Below, in pieces: positions 23,137 to 34,859 of a stretch of 64,000 nucleotides of DNA (position 1 is the first letter of the stretch; each line of letters begins with the position of its first letter). Where the stretch lies: positions 24,466,667 through 24,530,666 of the forward strand of contig CM048842.1 in the NCBI GenBank assembly GCA_026545765.1, in the 5' to 3' direction. Below the pieces are notes generated by a model that did no database searches, had not been told where the DNA came from, and saw only the letters and a program-made list of their open reading frames with translations. This DNA comes from Plantago major (Eukaryota; Streptophyta; Magnoliopsida; Lamiales; Plantaginaceae). The position numbers were made by a program, and so were the translations under genes.

Positions 23137-25006
23137 GTGGTTCAGTTTTTCTTTTGTTTCCTCTCCCTCTTCCTTTCTGAGCACCTTGAAATCCTTCCCC
23201 ATTAGTCATTGTTGACTGACTAAGAATCACAAAAGATTCTAAAAGAGAGTCAAAGTTGCCTTGAAGATAGTTGTAAGCAACAACCAACTTTTCCAGATTA
23301 TCCTTGAGCTCCTGATTTTGTTTGATAAGACCTGTTTTCTTATCAGTGAGCTCTGCCAGTGGGCCTTGAATAGCATCTGCTTTTCCAGCAGCATAACTAG
23401 CCTCTTCAAAGGCTTTTGCAGCCAAGTTTTGGTCATCATCCCTAACCATGCCTAGGTCTTTCTGAGCAACGACCAAACTGGCTGTTCTCTGAGTGATGAG
23501 CTCAGTAAATGTCTTCATCTCTGCAGGGACTGATGCAATGGCGGCTTTATCTTGAGAAGACAACTCCTTTTTCAATTTAGCCAGTACTTGATATTTGTTC
23601 AAGTATTCATTGGAGTTGATATTTGGCAGCTTGCTGAAGATTTCAGGAGCAATCAGCTTCCTTTTCAAATGAGACACCACCAAGTGCTCATTTCGGTGTT
23701 CTGCCAATTTCTTCTCTTCTTCATCATCTGAGTCATCAGCCCAGTGATCTTCATCCTCTTGGACATTTTCATCAATGTTCTCTAGTCCAGCAACCATCTC
23801 AGAGATGGGCTTCTTCCCTTTCAGTGAGGAGGATGTTACATCTTTTGGTAATGCAGCCTTAGCATCATGCTTGTCTTCAGATACTTGCTCAGTATCTAAT
23901 TCCTCAGCAATTGCCTGAACAACAAGCTGGAGTTCTTTCATTTCAGCATAAGCTTCCATTTCCTTGATTGTTTGATCTTCAATCTTTTGGAGCTTTGCTT
24001 TAGATTCATCTATCTTTTCTTCCAGTTGAATATTTAGCTGTTGTTCTTCATCCAACAACTGTTTGAGTTGAGCAACTCTGGCTTGTGCATCCAATATTTT
24101 CTGAGTGTTGTCCTTAGAGTGCTCAACTACTTGTTCAGTAAAGTCTTTTTGTTGGGGAGATGGATGGGTAGATTTCTGAGGAGATGGAGGAGAGGATTTT
24201 TGTGATGTTCTCTCAGTGTGCTTTTCAGCAACTGAGGTATTATTACCTTGTGCAATCCCTGCTGTCCCTGGTTCAGGGGCATCATCATCATCCTTCTTAT
24301 CATCCTCATCCTTGTGATGGTCAGAAGGAGGCTCTTCATAGTCATTCTCATCGGTCTCTTTCTCTTCTTCATCTTCAGAGACCAGATTGATCACTTCTGG
24401 AATAATGATCATTTGCCCATTTACTTCCTCTTGCTCAGAGGGTATGATTTGTAGAGACTTGGGCAAGATTGGCTTGAATGCCATCTCCATTCTGGTCTGA
24501 CCATCTACCTTTTCAAAGGCTTGAGTGAGATTGTGTGCCACTTCCTTGATGAAGTCCTTATGCATTAGAGAAGTAAAAGAATATTGCTCCGTTGGGAACA
24601 TTGCATGGACATAATTTTCAAGGTCAAATGCTCTTTCTCTTCTGGTAGGGTGATCAGTGACTCTTGTTATTTCAGTCAAATCAGAGCATCTGAGTCTCTG
24701 CCATTTCTTGAAGCACTTGAGATGCTTTGACAGAGTGTGATTCTTGAAAAATGGAAGCAGGTCTTCTGTTGAGAATGCAGAGACCTTTGGCACACTTGTC
24801 TGAGCCTCAAAGAAAGAGCTTTGAGTTAGATTCAAAACATTTGTAGATATCTGAGTACTAGTGTAGTTAGGTTTCTGAGTTACCTGAATAAGTACATCAG
24901 GCTAAGAAACTTGTACTACTGGGGCAGGGGGTGCCTCAGATATCTTGTTGTGAGGTGGAGACTTGGGAGTCTGGTCCTCATCAACAACCTTTCTTTCTGC
25001 TTGAAC

Positions 25007-25082
25007 CTGAGAATTACTTAGGAAATTTTCATGAAAGAGTTTATGCAATAAAGCTTCAATGATCTCTAAGTTGTTCACTTAC
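25007..25082 (-). other. Copia A ORF3 intron 4
   Basis: GTAAGT donor (25077-25082) and TTCTCAG acceptor, 76 bp. It matches intron 4 of copies B and C. Confidence 0.75.
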
Positions 25083-25235
25083 TTCCTTAATAGGAAGCTC
25101 AGAATCATTTTTCGCAGAAACTTTCTCAGTTTCTGGTGTTCTTTCTGGTGATGTTGCCTTGGGGGCTTCATCAATTTCCATGGGTGCATGGGATGTCGCA
25201 ATTCTTTCCCCTTGCACTTCTACTTCTGAATGAGC

Positions 25236-25318
25236 TTGTAAGTAGAAAGTATTGAGTAATTAGAGAAGAATTCATATTAACCCATAATGAAGAATGTTTA
25301 TCACTGATTTTTATATAC
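25236..25318 (-). other. Copia A ORF3 intron 3 (acceptor decayed)
   Basis: GTATATAAAA donor. The expected acceptor reads CTTACAA|GCT where copia C has CTTACAG|GCT, so the final G is mutated. 83 bp. Confidence 0.7.
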
Positions 25319-25420
25319 CTTCACACTAGAAGGCTCAATGACATTTTCTTCAGAAACCTTGACGGTTTCTGGGTCCTTTTCTGGCATTTCTGCCTTATCT
25401 TCTTCTTTCTCAGTTGGAGC

Positions 25421-25505
25421 CTATTAGAAACAAACACTTAAGAGTATTAGTCGAGTGTATAAAGTACTTATCTGAGATGTTATATCTTAAGGAACCATCT
25501 TCTAC
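25421..25505 (-). other. Copia A ORF3 intron 2
   Basis: CACAG|GTAGAAG donor and TTTCTAATAG acceptor, 85 bp. It joins phase-0 exons. Confidence 0.75.
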
Positions 25506-25613
25506 CTGTGAGACAGGCTCCTGTTCCTTAAGTGGTGAGGCTATGGAAGCCTCCTTCTTAGTCTCTGAGGCAAGCTTTGCAGCTTCCTCTTGTTCTTTTG
25601 CTTCTAATTCATC

Positions 25614-25690
25614 CTGTAACAAAGAAATTTTAATAAGTAACAAGATTTAAGCATAAGTTATCAAAAGTAAAGAGTTAAACCATTCGCCAT
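25614..25690 (-). other. Copia A ORF3 intron 1 (donor decayed)
   Basis: The acceptor TTTGTTACAG matches B and C. The donor position aligned with the GTA of B and C reads ATG here. About 77 bp. Confidence 0.65.
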
Positions 25691-27665
25691 TCGAGCTTTG
25701 TCAGCCGACCGTCTCGAACTTGTGAAGTTTTCATGCGTTGGTCTTGTTGTTCTTGGACCACTTCTTTGTTGGAAGTTTGAGGTACTTCGGACCTATCCTG
25801 AGTGTGCAACTCAGTTGCCTCCCCTGGTTGATCATTCTGAGCAGAGTTTGATCCCTCTCATTGAGTTGGGGAACCTGCTCATTTGCAGGATTTTCTTCAG
25901 CAGTCAGGAGTGCTGGTATGTCAAACTGCAATTCATTCACCATGGCTTCATTATCATCTGGTGAATCATGTGAATTGGATGAATTAAACTGCGGCTCATC
26001 CTGATCCTTTTGTGACAGTTTGTATAGTGTGGAGGCAATGTCGGAATCCTCCATCACTATGTCACCACTTCTCAAAGCTTCTTCTACCACCTTGAGTGTG
26101 TCTTGTCCAGATTCCTTGGACTTAGGTACTATCTCAACAACCTCTGTACTAAGTGCTTCTTCATCAACTTTAGTAATGGGTGCTTTCTCAGCAACCTTTG
26201 AAATAGGTGCTTGTTCAGCAACCTGTGGTGTAGGTTCTTCTTCAGATACCTCTATTCTTTCAGCATCCTTAGAACTTGTTGCTTCTTCAGCAACCTTAGC
26301 CCTTTTTGATTTCTGTAGGACTTGAGAGATGACCAATTCATCATCATCAGAGCTCTCATCAGCATTAGGAACAGATTGATCCATAATCCCTGCAGTTTCT
26401 GCATATAGGGCTTGATGCCTGCCACTACTCTCATTTTTACCAATGAGTTCATCAGCAAGGCTTTCCTTGGTAGCATTGATGAGTTCATCAGCAGTTGTAT
26501 CTTTTGCAGCATTGATGAGTTCATCTGCAGTGAACTTAGCAGTATTGATTAGTTCATCTGCATTGATGAGTTCATAAGCAGTGGCGGCAGATATCTGAGA
26601 GTCAACATCCACAATAGGTATGCCTTCTGATTTGCCAGCAGACTTCTTTCGTGAAGTTCTCGGCTTTTTGGTCGCAATGGAACCCTCAGATACCTCAACA
26701 GTCTTTCGTTTCTTGGAACCTTTCTGAGATGCAGTAACCTTTTCATCATGTTTGTATATTCATATTTGTAGATCAGGTTACTGTTGGCTATGTCAGCCGT
26801 CTCTCTGAGCTCCATGCCAAGCTTCTCTAGCAAGAAGCATATCTTCAGTCCATAGCTTACTGTGGCTTTTGGTTCAGCAAGGCCCTTGACGATTTTAGCC
26901 TCAAAGCCTTGAATCTTCTTCACAAATTTCATAAATGCGTACTTCCCCCAATTGAAAGGGTTTTCTAGCCTTTTGTTCTGTTGATTCAACAAGAACATCA
27001 TCATCCAGCGTTCTTGGCTTATCTGGTCGGCAGCTCCTTGTAGACCATCAAAGCATCTGTGAAGAATGCATGCCAATACATCCTAGTAAACCCAACAGAT
27101 GTCTGGTTCTGATGTCAGCAAGTTTGAAGTCGATGGGTGTATCTGATTTTTCAAGTTCACACACATCACTGTATAGTTGCTTCACACCTTCAAGAAGATC
27201 ATCATCCTTGGTGTTTATTTCAAAATCATTTTCCAGATTTTGAAGTTCAAACAACTCACAGAAAGTTGTTAAGTTCAAAAGAATGTCCTTTCCTTGAACT
27301 TTTATTTTTATAGACACTATTTCAGTGCCTTCATCAACACATGAAATAATCCTGGATTTGTTGTAAAATTCCAACACATCCAGTGAAGAAACTCCACTGG
27401 GGATAGCAGATAGGAAACCCTTGATTTTCGCCTTTTCAAGCATACCAAGAATCAACTTCCTATCAGCTTGGTTTTCAATTGCAGCAATGACGTATTCCTC
27501 AATCATGGCACCACCCCAAATCATCCTGTGATTTGAAGTCCACTGATCAGGATTGAACTCTCCAATCAACCGATTTTTTGTTATGACCAGCACTGGTGCT
27601 TGCTTTTCAGCAGTACCAGATGTAGTAGATTGGGATTTCTGGGTAATAGGACGTTTTGCAGCCAT

Positions 27666-28570
27666 CTCTTTAAATAGTGAAGTTTTTGAAAGTCGAAAAG
27701 AGATTAAGGTAGGAGATTAGTGATTCTTTGCAGAAAAACTAAGTAGGAATCAGTGTTTGCAGGGAGGATTTGCATAGAAATTTGGGAGATTTTGCTGTTT
27801 TTATGCAAGTGCAAATGTGGGATTGAGCAAAAGTGAATTCTTTTCCCAAAATCCTATATATATATATAGCAACGCAACTCTCAACAGACATATACATACA
27901 AATTTATTTTTTGCATATGTATCTGTGTACGTGCATAAGGTCGTGGATGAAAACTACTTTGCATTAAATGCTAGTGGGCCATAACTATTTTTACAGTCCA
28001 CTTCTTTTTAGCGAAATCAAATCTCGTCCGATAAGATCAAACGCTCGTTTCAACAAGGGTCATGATTGCTTCTTCAACAATGATCACAATCAGTAATTGT
28101 AATTGTGCCCAATTAATGAAATTTGGCGAGTAGCTATCTGAATCACATTTCTTCTGTGTGACTGAGAGACAGCTTTGTTTTCTGAATTTATCTTCAAACA
28201 ATACATCAGTTCATCTTTTTCACAAATATAGAAATAATACACAACACGAGAGAGTAGTTGACTACGGATAGTTGTACTACTTTTCTCTTTTGTGTTCCCC
28301 CTCACTAAGTGATCTAGATATCTGAATATTTGTCTCATAATTCTTCAAATAGCCATTTTACCCTTTAACCTTTGATATCTGAGTACCCGTCTCAGATATG
28401 TTTTTGCTATATGTTTCACCTTTTGTCTTTGATATTTTGGATTCCCGTTCCAGATATCTTATCTCTTCTTTTTCCTTCTCAATCATACTGAGTTCCTGTC
28501 TCATATACCTTTTTGCCTTGAATATCTAGATGCCTGTTCCAGATATCTTTCTCCTTTCTGAATTTCTGTC
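27666..28570 (-). other. Copia A spacer between pol and ORF3
   Basis: Non-coding. From the pol end it contains an array of about six inverted repeats with ACNGGNA-type loops (28318-28585), a purine tract (complement of 28282-28303, AGGGGGAACACAAAAGAG) and a TATA-like box about 185 bp before the ORF3 ATG. The same order occurs in copies B and C. Confidence 0.75.
27853..27869 (-). promoter_or_regulatory. TATA-like box upstream of ORF3 (copia A)
   Basis: CTATATATATATATAG, followed by ATTTTGG as in copia B. All three copies have a TATATA element 170-190 bp before ORF3. Confidence 0.5.
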
Positions 28571-30838
28571 TCAGACATTAGAACTTTTCAGTTCCTTTGG
28601 TAGCTCCATTAACCCAAGACTATGTCTCAAGGTCAAGAACCTGCTTTCTTGCAAAGGCTTTGTAAAGATATCTGCAAGTTGGTCTCCAGTACCAATCTTG
28701 AGTATCTCTATATTAACTTTTTCAACATGGTCTCTAATGAAGTGGTGTCTAACATCAATGTGCTTTGTTCTTGCATGAAACTTAGGATTCTGAGTTATGG
28801 CAATAGCACTTGTGTTGTTGCAGAAAATCGGAGTTTTCTCTTCATTGATCTCATAATCTCTGAGTTGTTGTTGTATCCACAATATCTGTGAAGCACAACA
28901 CCCACCAGCAATATATTCAGCCTCTATGGTAGATGTGGCAATTGAGTTTTGTTTCTTGCTGAACCATTATATTAATCTGTCACCAAGAAATTGACAAGTT
29001 CCTGAGGTGCTTTTTCTATCAAGCAATGATCCAGCATAGTCAGCATCATAATAGCCAACTAAACTCAATCCACTGTCTTTTGGATACCACAATCCAACTT
29101 CTACAGTACCCTTTACATACCTTAATATTTTCATAGCAATGTTGTAGTGTGATTGCATTGGATTTGTCTGAAATCTAGCACACACTCCAACTGCATATTG
29201 AATATCAGGTCTACTAGTAGTGAGGTACAATAGAGACCCAATAAATTTCCTATACTTATGTTCTTCAACACTGTTGTCAGATTTAGTATAGGTCATTTTG
29301 GTTCCAATGCTCATAGGTATCTTAGCATTCTTTTCAGAAGGCTTTAAATTAAACTTGTTGAGCATATCCTTTGCATACTTTGTTTGACTAATGAATATTC
29401 CATCATTAAGTTGCTTGACTTGCAATCCTAGGAAGTAGTTTAATTCTCCCATCATGCTCATCTCAAATTTACTTTTCATGAGCTCAGCTAAGTCTTCACA
29501 AAGTTGCTTGTCTTTAGATCCAAATATAATGTCATCAACATATACTTGAACTAATAGTAGTTTCCCTTCATGGTTTAAAGTAAAGAGTGTTTTATCAACA
29601 TCTCCTTTCTTGAAGCCATTTTCCAGCAAGTATTTGGCTAAAGTATCATACCATGCTCTCGGAGCCTGTTTCAGTCCATACAGAGCTTTCTGAAGCTTAT
29701 AAACCATTCTACTTTCTGTGGAAACCTCAAAGCCTGGTGATTGTTCAACATATACTTCCTTAGCAAGTTCACCATTTAGGAATGCACTTTTGACATCCAT
29801 CTCATAAACTTTAAAGTCATTATAAGCTGCAAAGGCTAGAAATAGTCTAATTGCATCCAATCTTGCAACTGGAGCATATGACTCATCAAAATCTAGTCCT
29901 TTTGTCTGGGTGAATCCCTTGGCAACCAACCTTGCTTTGTTTCTGGTTATTTCACGAGACTCATTCATTTTATTTCTGAAAACCCACTTGGTTCCAATTA
30001 CAGATATTCGTCAACAAATGGAACCAGTTTCCAGACTTTGTTTCTCTCAAATTGATCCAACTCTTCTTGCATTGTAGAGATCCAATCTTGATCCTTCAAT
30101 GCTTCTTCTATAGCTTTAGGTTCATTGTTTGAGATGAAACATCCATAAAGAGAGTCAACAATCGCTCTCCTAGTTCTAACTCCTTGGTCTAAAGGACCAA
30201 TCACATCCTTGGCAGGATGATTTCTTATCCATTTCATAATGGGTTTTGAACTAGTAGGATCAATATCATTTTGATCTGAATGTGAGTCAATATGATCTTG
30301 ATAGGATACTTGTGTTGTATCTGAGATATCTGGCACACGGGAAATGCCATAGATATCTGACACTTTTTCAGTGTTAGAGATATTTGGAATTTGATTTTCA
30401 GCAATCTCATTCTCAGAAACCTCTTCATGATGAAGGTTCTCAGTAACCTGTTCCATTTCTGGAATTCTCATAGGAAATTCTTCATCATGTCTTAGAGTCA
30501 TCTGGTTGTTACTAAGCAATGGTTGCTTTTCATCGTCAGAGTCATCCTCTAAGTGAATGACAGAGTTGTTTCCTTTTGAGGATTCTTCTCCAGAATCTTT
30601 AATCATTAGTTCTTTGAACCTATCTGAGAGTTCTTCATTTAAGGGTACTTTCTTGTTTCCTTCGTAGAAGACTACATGAACAGATTCTTCAATCTTTTGT
30701 GTTCTTTTGTTGTAGATTCTGTAGGCTTTGCTATTCAGAGAATAACCAAGAAATACTCCTTCTTTGCTTTTGGTTGAAATGTTCTCAAGTATTCTTTTCC
30801 ATTGTTAAGAACAAAACATTTGCAACCAAACACCCTTA
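28571..30838 (-). pseudogene. Copia A pol: integrase C-terminus, RT, RNase H
   Basis: HLRVFGCKCFVLNNGKEYL (integrase C-terminal region, 30840-30780), a Ser/acid-rich linker, then RT with [54 protein letters not shown] and the intact catalytic [10 protein letters not shown]. RNase H has [20 protein letters not shown], then TPIFCNNTSAIAI, ADIFTKPLQ and LRHSLGLMELP. Defects are a one-base deletion near 29998 and a TAA near 28966 (LI*WFSKK). The RT block is better preserved than in copia B. The 5' part of pol is missing at the junction with gypsy2. Confidence 0.9.
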
Positions 30839-32748
30839 GATGTTCCAAGTGCTCTTTGCCCCCTTTGTTCAAAACTTGGATCATCAAGCGGCTGCTGGAA
30901 AGTTCTTCCATTGGTATTCCAATTTCTTTCACAATTTGTATTGGCAAAATGTTGACTGCAGAGCCTCCGTCAATCAGGATCCTTCTTATCTTTTGCTCAC
31001 GAGTGTAGCCAGTCATAAACAACAGTCGGTTGTGAGGTTTAGAGCCAAGTAAAAGGTCTTCGTCAGTGAAGGAGATAGTCGACATGCATTGATCAATCTT
31101 CACTTCTTTTGTGGCAAGACTTGCTTTGCTTTGGAAATGGTCAAGGGAACCTATATTGGTTGTCTCTTTCTTGTCATCAAGAATTTCAAGAGATGAGGTA
31201 GTATTGGCACTTGCATTTTCCTCTTCTAGTGAAATTTTTCCTTCTCGGGCCAACTTCATAACCGTTTCCTTGAAAACAAAGAAGTCTTGTATTGGATGAC
31301 TTACAAGGCGATGATATTTGCAGTACTTGGGATCATCTGAGCGTCCTTCTTCATCTCACCTTTTCATTTCTGGTAACTCGATCAAGTTATTCTTCAGTAA
31401 GTCGTCAAATATTTCAGGGACATCAGAGTCAAGGAATGGGTATTGTTTTGCCAACATCTCTTCCAATGTTGACTTTCTTTGTTCTTCTTTTTGTGGGGCA
31501 TGGCTTACATGGACCACCTTTCCTTTAGCTTTATCCTTGGAAGCTCTTGGTAATTTGACCTTTTGCAACATTTGTACACATGGATTCTCTAACATTGAAT
31601 TGAGGCTTGCCCCCTTTCGAACTATTCACCTTGGATGCATCATGTCAAGGAGGGCCATCAGCTCCGCTTGAAGACATACTTAACTCCATGTCATGAGCCC
31701 GAGTTGCCAGTTCCTCGAATGACCGCGGCTGGATAGCTTGGAGAATGTATCGGAGTCCCCAATGCATTGCTTGGATACACATCTCAATTGCCGAGGATTC
31801 AGACAATTTGTCTTTGCGGTTGAGGCTAAAATTTCTCCACCGATTGATGAAGTATATGACGTGCTCTTCTTTCCACTAGCGTGCGTTACTGAGCTCCACC
31901 ATACTAACTGTCCTTCTTGTGCTATAAAAGCGGTTAAGGAATTCTTGTTCAAGTTGATCCCAACTATCTATAAATCCAGCCTGTAAGTCCGTATACCAGT
32001 CGAAGGCATTGTTCTTCAGTGAGCGAACAAATTGCTTCACCAGATGATCGCCATAGGTCCCAACATTGTTGCATGTCTCAACAAAATGTGCAATGTGTTG
32101 CTTCGGACTTCCTTTGCCATCGAATTGTTGAAACTTAGGGGGTTGATATCCAGCTGGCATTCTCAGATTACCAATCCTTCGTGTGTATGGCTTGCTATAA
32201 GTGAAGGATGATTTGGAACCTTCATCAAGACTCTCTTTCAGAGCTCCCCTGATGAATTCCTTCAACTGATCGACTGGGATCATTCCACTGGAGTTGATTG
32301 ACATATCTACTTGTTTTGATATTGGCTTAGCGTATGATGGTTCCTCATACACCACATGGCGCTTTCCTCCCGCCTTGCTAGTTTCAGCTGTTTCCTTGCT
32401 CAAGATCTTCTCGGGTGTGGATTCTCGATCCATAAGCTTTGCAATCTTGAAGTCTTGCTCCTGGGTATTCTTCATAAGAAACTGCATGGATTTTGTCAAA
32501 GCTAACACCATTTGGTCAAGTGAAGGATTACTCACTGTTGGGAGCTGAGGAGGAACTTCTCTTATTTTAGGAGATGATGGCAAAGACCCGTTGTCATCAT
32601 CATCGGATGTTTCTTCTCCGTCTCTTTTGGTGGCAGTTGCAGCTAGAGCTTCATAGGCTTTGATAGCCATGGTTTGTGGGTCTTCAACACCCTTGGACTG
32701 CGCTTCATCCGAGGTTTGAGAAGAGTTAATCGTCTTCCTAGGAGGCAT
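30839..32748 (-). pseudogene. Gypsy2 gag and protease
   Basis: Gag starts at 32748 (MPPRKTINSSQ). The capsid-type core includes MPAGYQPPKFQQFDGKGSPK, HFVETCNNVGTYGDH, NNAFDWYTDLQ and FLNRFYSTRRTVSMVEL. After frameshifts near 31876 and 31600 come a linker with CKYHRLVSHPIQDF (C-x-Y-H zinc-like motif) and protease with FTDEDLLLGSKPHNR, then RILIDGGSAVNILP (D-G-G-S active site) and SRLMIQ. At about 30838 the frame runs directly into copia A integrase, giving an ORF (30735-31259) that is a chimera. RT, RNase H and integrase of gypsy2 are absent. Confidence 0.85.
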
Positions 32749-32777
32749 AGGGCTTTACTAGAGATGAGAGGTAGAGA

Positions 32778-32796
32778 GGTCCCACTGGGCGTGCCA
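32778..32796 (-). other. Primer-binding site of gypsy2
   Basis: Minus-strand TGGCACGCCCAGTGGGACC lies six bases after the LTR end CTACA and about 30 bp before the gag start. It resembles the gypsy1 PBS in form. Confidence 0.6.
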
Positions 32797-32802
32797 AAAA
32801 TC

Positions 32803-33120
32803 TGTAGTAAATAAAATTCCACAAATGAAATTTTATTGATTTGATGAATGCGGGTACAATTCTCTATTTTAATCCTCTGATTCTGGTCTTCTGATGCGGT
32901 GAACATGGATCTTCAAAGTCTTCATTCTAGGATTTTATGACTTCAAGGTCGAGGAAACGATGATTCGGGGGCTTCTTGGCTTGATTCTCGAATCAAATCG
33001 AAAACTTGGAAGTGTTTGGGGCGGACGATAACGAACTTCTTGAGAGATGGATGAACTCCACGAAGAACGCTTCTAGATCGTCACGGAATTTGGCCTTTGA
33101 TCTTCTGTAGAGGAAGTTTT
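32803..33120 (-). repeat. Gypsy2 5' LTR, inner part
   Basis: Plus-strand sequence starts TGTAGTAAATAAA (the LTR end on the minus strand). It is interrupted at 33120 by copia B and continues at 48846. It contains one diverged copy of the ~146-bp subrepeat seen twice on the far side. Confidence 0.75.
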
Positions 33121-33816
33121 TGTTAGGAATATCTGTTTAGATTTTGATCAGCAACCTAATGACTTATCTTAGCTCAGAAAGGTGATTAGTACTCTTAGAT
33201 CACTTGAACACTGTAAAAGAGGAACTCACTAAGTATGATAGTCTAGCAAATCTTGTATAGGATGTTAGGTCTCGAAATGTAATTTTTATTTTCTGAAGAA
33301 GACCAAGAAGAAGGCATCCAGCAGGAAAAGTTCAACGGATTTGAAGATTTGAAGACTGCACAAGATTGCTGAAGATAAGGGTATTTCAGATACCTATGTC
33401 CAGATATCTTGAAGAAACAAGTGTTTCGAAACACACGTGTTGCAAAAGATATCTGAGGATAAAAGGTTTATGAGACAAGGAAAGTGCCCACATATATCTA
33501 CACTCAGATACCTTGGACATAAAATATGCTTCTGAAAAAGAAACATATTATAACAAGTTGTTTAAACAAGTGGTATCTAGAGCTATGATGATCTCTGGAA
33601 AAGAACGTGCAAAGCCTCGTAAAGTCGTGATAGTTCATTGGCACTATAGGACAAAGTATAGTATAGTGCATTAAATGCGCAGACAAAAATGTCTGAACAA
33701 AAGCTGTAGCTTCTGAAGAAGAAGACAAACCTGCTACAGTACTATACTCAGATATCAATAGTTTGATTTTGATTTAAGCCTAACGGATACTATTCAAACG
33801 GCACTCAAAATTCATC

Positions 33817-33824
33817 TACAAATA
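33817..33824 (+). promoter_or_regulatory. LTR TATA box of copia B (mutated)
   Basis: TACAAATA. The 3' LTR (47935-47942), copia A and copia C have TATAAATA at the same place, about 40 bp before the conserved CACACTGAAC. Confidence 0.6.
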
Positions 33825-34210
33825 TCAACACTTAGACTGCTTGAGAACACACACTGAACACCTTAGATCACTGAACTTATACTGAATACTCACACAAGCT
33901 CTCTCAAGCAAACTACTTACTTTCAAGCTTTCTGTTGCGACCAAAGCTCTTGATTCTAAGTAGCACAAAAGTTCTGAGTGTCCTGATCCTTAACGAGCAT
34001 TGTTATCTGTGAAGGAGTTGAACTAAGATTTCATATCTGAGATTCATTCTTTGGAACACTTTCAATATACTTGGGTCAGTAGAGAACAAGATACCATACA
34101 TTGAAAAGTGTATTAAGTATACTTGAGTCATAGAGCTATCTGAATAACTGAATAATTTATTTAAGAAGCTCAACTGACAAACAAACCTAAAACCAACACC
34201 TTAAACGGCG

Positions 34211-34376
34211 TGGAGTACAGGAAGTACTTAGTTTGGGAAACTAAGGAATAACTCCAAGGTTATTGAGCACAGGAAGTACATAGTTTGGGAAACTAAGGAA
34301 CAGCTCAAAAAGGTTTCTGAGTACAGGAAGTACTTGGCTGTGAAAGCCAGGGAATAACTGAGGGGGAACACTTGGT
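34211..34376 (+). repeat. Tandem hairpin units in the LTR
   Basis: Three ~46-57-bp units. Outer arms are TGGAGT/ACTCCA (34211-34256), TTGAGC/GCTCAA (34263-34308) and CTGAGT/AACTGAG (34317-34362). Inside each are AGTAC-AGGAA-GTACT and TTAGTTT-GGG-AAACTAA, or GGCT-GTGAA-AGCC in the third. A final CTTGGTTGGGAACC follows. Downstream of the TATA box, so probably in the transcribed leader. Confidence 0.75.
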
Positions 34377-34743
34377 TGGGAACCTAGTGTATTTAGGAAT
34401 CAAGAAAAGATATCTGTAAGGTTACCTCATTTATCTTAGTGGATTCTAGGTCTGATAAAGATCGAAGTGGATTAGTTGAAGGATTACGCCACCTTCAGAT
34501 ACCACTATAAAAAGACTTGTGTTATTTACTCTTTGCAGCTTATTACTTGTTTTACTTATAATGCAAAGTACTTACACTTATCTTGCTGAACACATGCACT
34601 TATCTTAGAAAAGTCTTCCGCTCTCTGAAATTAAGTATCAGATATCTTCACAGATATCTGAGAAATTGTGCTTATCGATAAAAGTTTTAAAATACTATTC
34701 ACCCCCCCTAGTCTTTTACTTTGTCGTTATCTGGACCAACAAG

Positions 34744-34755
34744 TGGTATCAGAGC
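34744..34755 (+). other. Primer-binding site, initiator methionine tRNA
   Basis: TGGTATCAGAGC, two bases after the 5' LTR. It is the standard plant copia PBS, complementary to the 3' end of initiator tRNA-Met. Confidence 0.95.
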
Positions 34756-34859
34756 AGGAGGTTCCCAAGCCTTCTGCACTGAACCTAGATCCCAGATAAG
34801 TGCCCACTAACTGCTTTTCACCTACACTTGATTCGTTTGTTTAGTGTGTTTGCTGCAGG

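Larger units (their letters stand above)
23137..27665 (-). pseudogene. Copia A ORF3, N-terminal and central part, with introns
   Basis: Starts at 27665 (MAAKRPITQKSQ). An N-terminal region of about 330 residues (NRLIGEFNPDQWTSNHRMIW, VSSLDVLEFYN, IRTRHLL, then NPFNWGKYAFMKFVKKIQ) is followed by a basic SKK/RKK patch. Next come repeated ADELINA peptides and repeated KVAEEA-type units, four introns (25007-25690), and a long last exon (569 open codons, 24835-23137) with HLKCFKKWQRLRCSDL, acidic runs, a coiled coil (LKQLLDEEQQLNIQLEEKI) and EHLVVSHLKRKLIAPEIF. Frame breaks are near 27060 and 26580. Gypsy1 interrupts it at 23137. Function unknown. In Sireviruses this place holds an 'envelope-like' ORF; I see no signal peptide or transmembrane segment. 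Confidence 0.75.
5295..30838 (-). mobile_element. Copia A: 5'-truncated Sirevirus-like Ty1/copia element, split by gypsy1
   Basis: Read on the minus strand it keeps the end of integrase, RT and RNase H (28571-30838), a spacer, ORF3 (27665 down to 7260, interrupted at 8393-23141 by gypsy1), a polypurine tract and a 3' LTR (5295-6868). The 5' LTR, gag, protease and most of integrase are gone, and the element is joined at about 30838 to the protease of gypsy2. Excluding gypsy1, about 10.8 kb remain. Order and content match copia B. The long ORF after pol points to the Sirevirus group, where extra 'envelope-like' ORFs follow pol; that placement is inference. Confidence 0.85.
33121..34741 (+). repeat. 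5' LTR of copia B
   Basis: Starts TGTTAGGAATATCTG and ends GGACCAACA. It contains a decayed TATA (TACAAATA, 33817), the hairpin array (34211-34376), several CAGATATCTG-type palindromes and TATTCACCCCCCCTAGTC near the end. Confidence 0.93.

Noticed and set aside
23126-24835. A chromosomal coiled-coil protein gene
   Set aside because: The same sequence with the same neighbours occurs in three LTR-bounded copies, so it is part of a retrotransposon.
33116-33120. Perfect TSD for copia B
   Set aside because: GTTTT against GTTTG differ at one base; reported as imperfect only.
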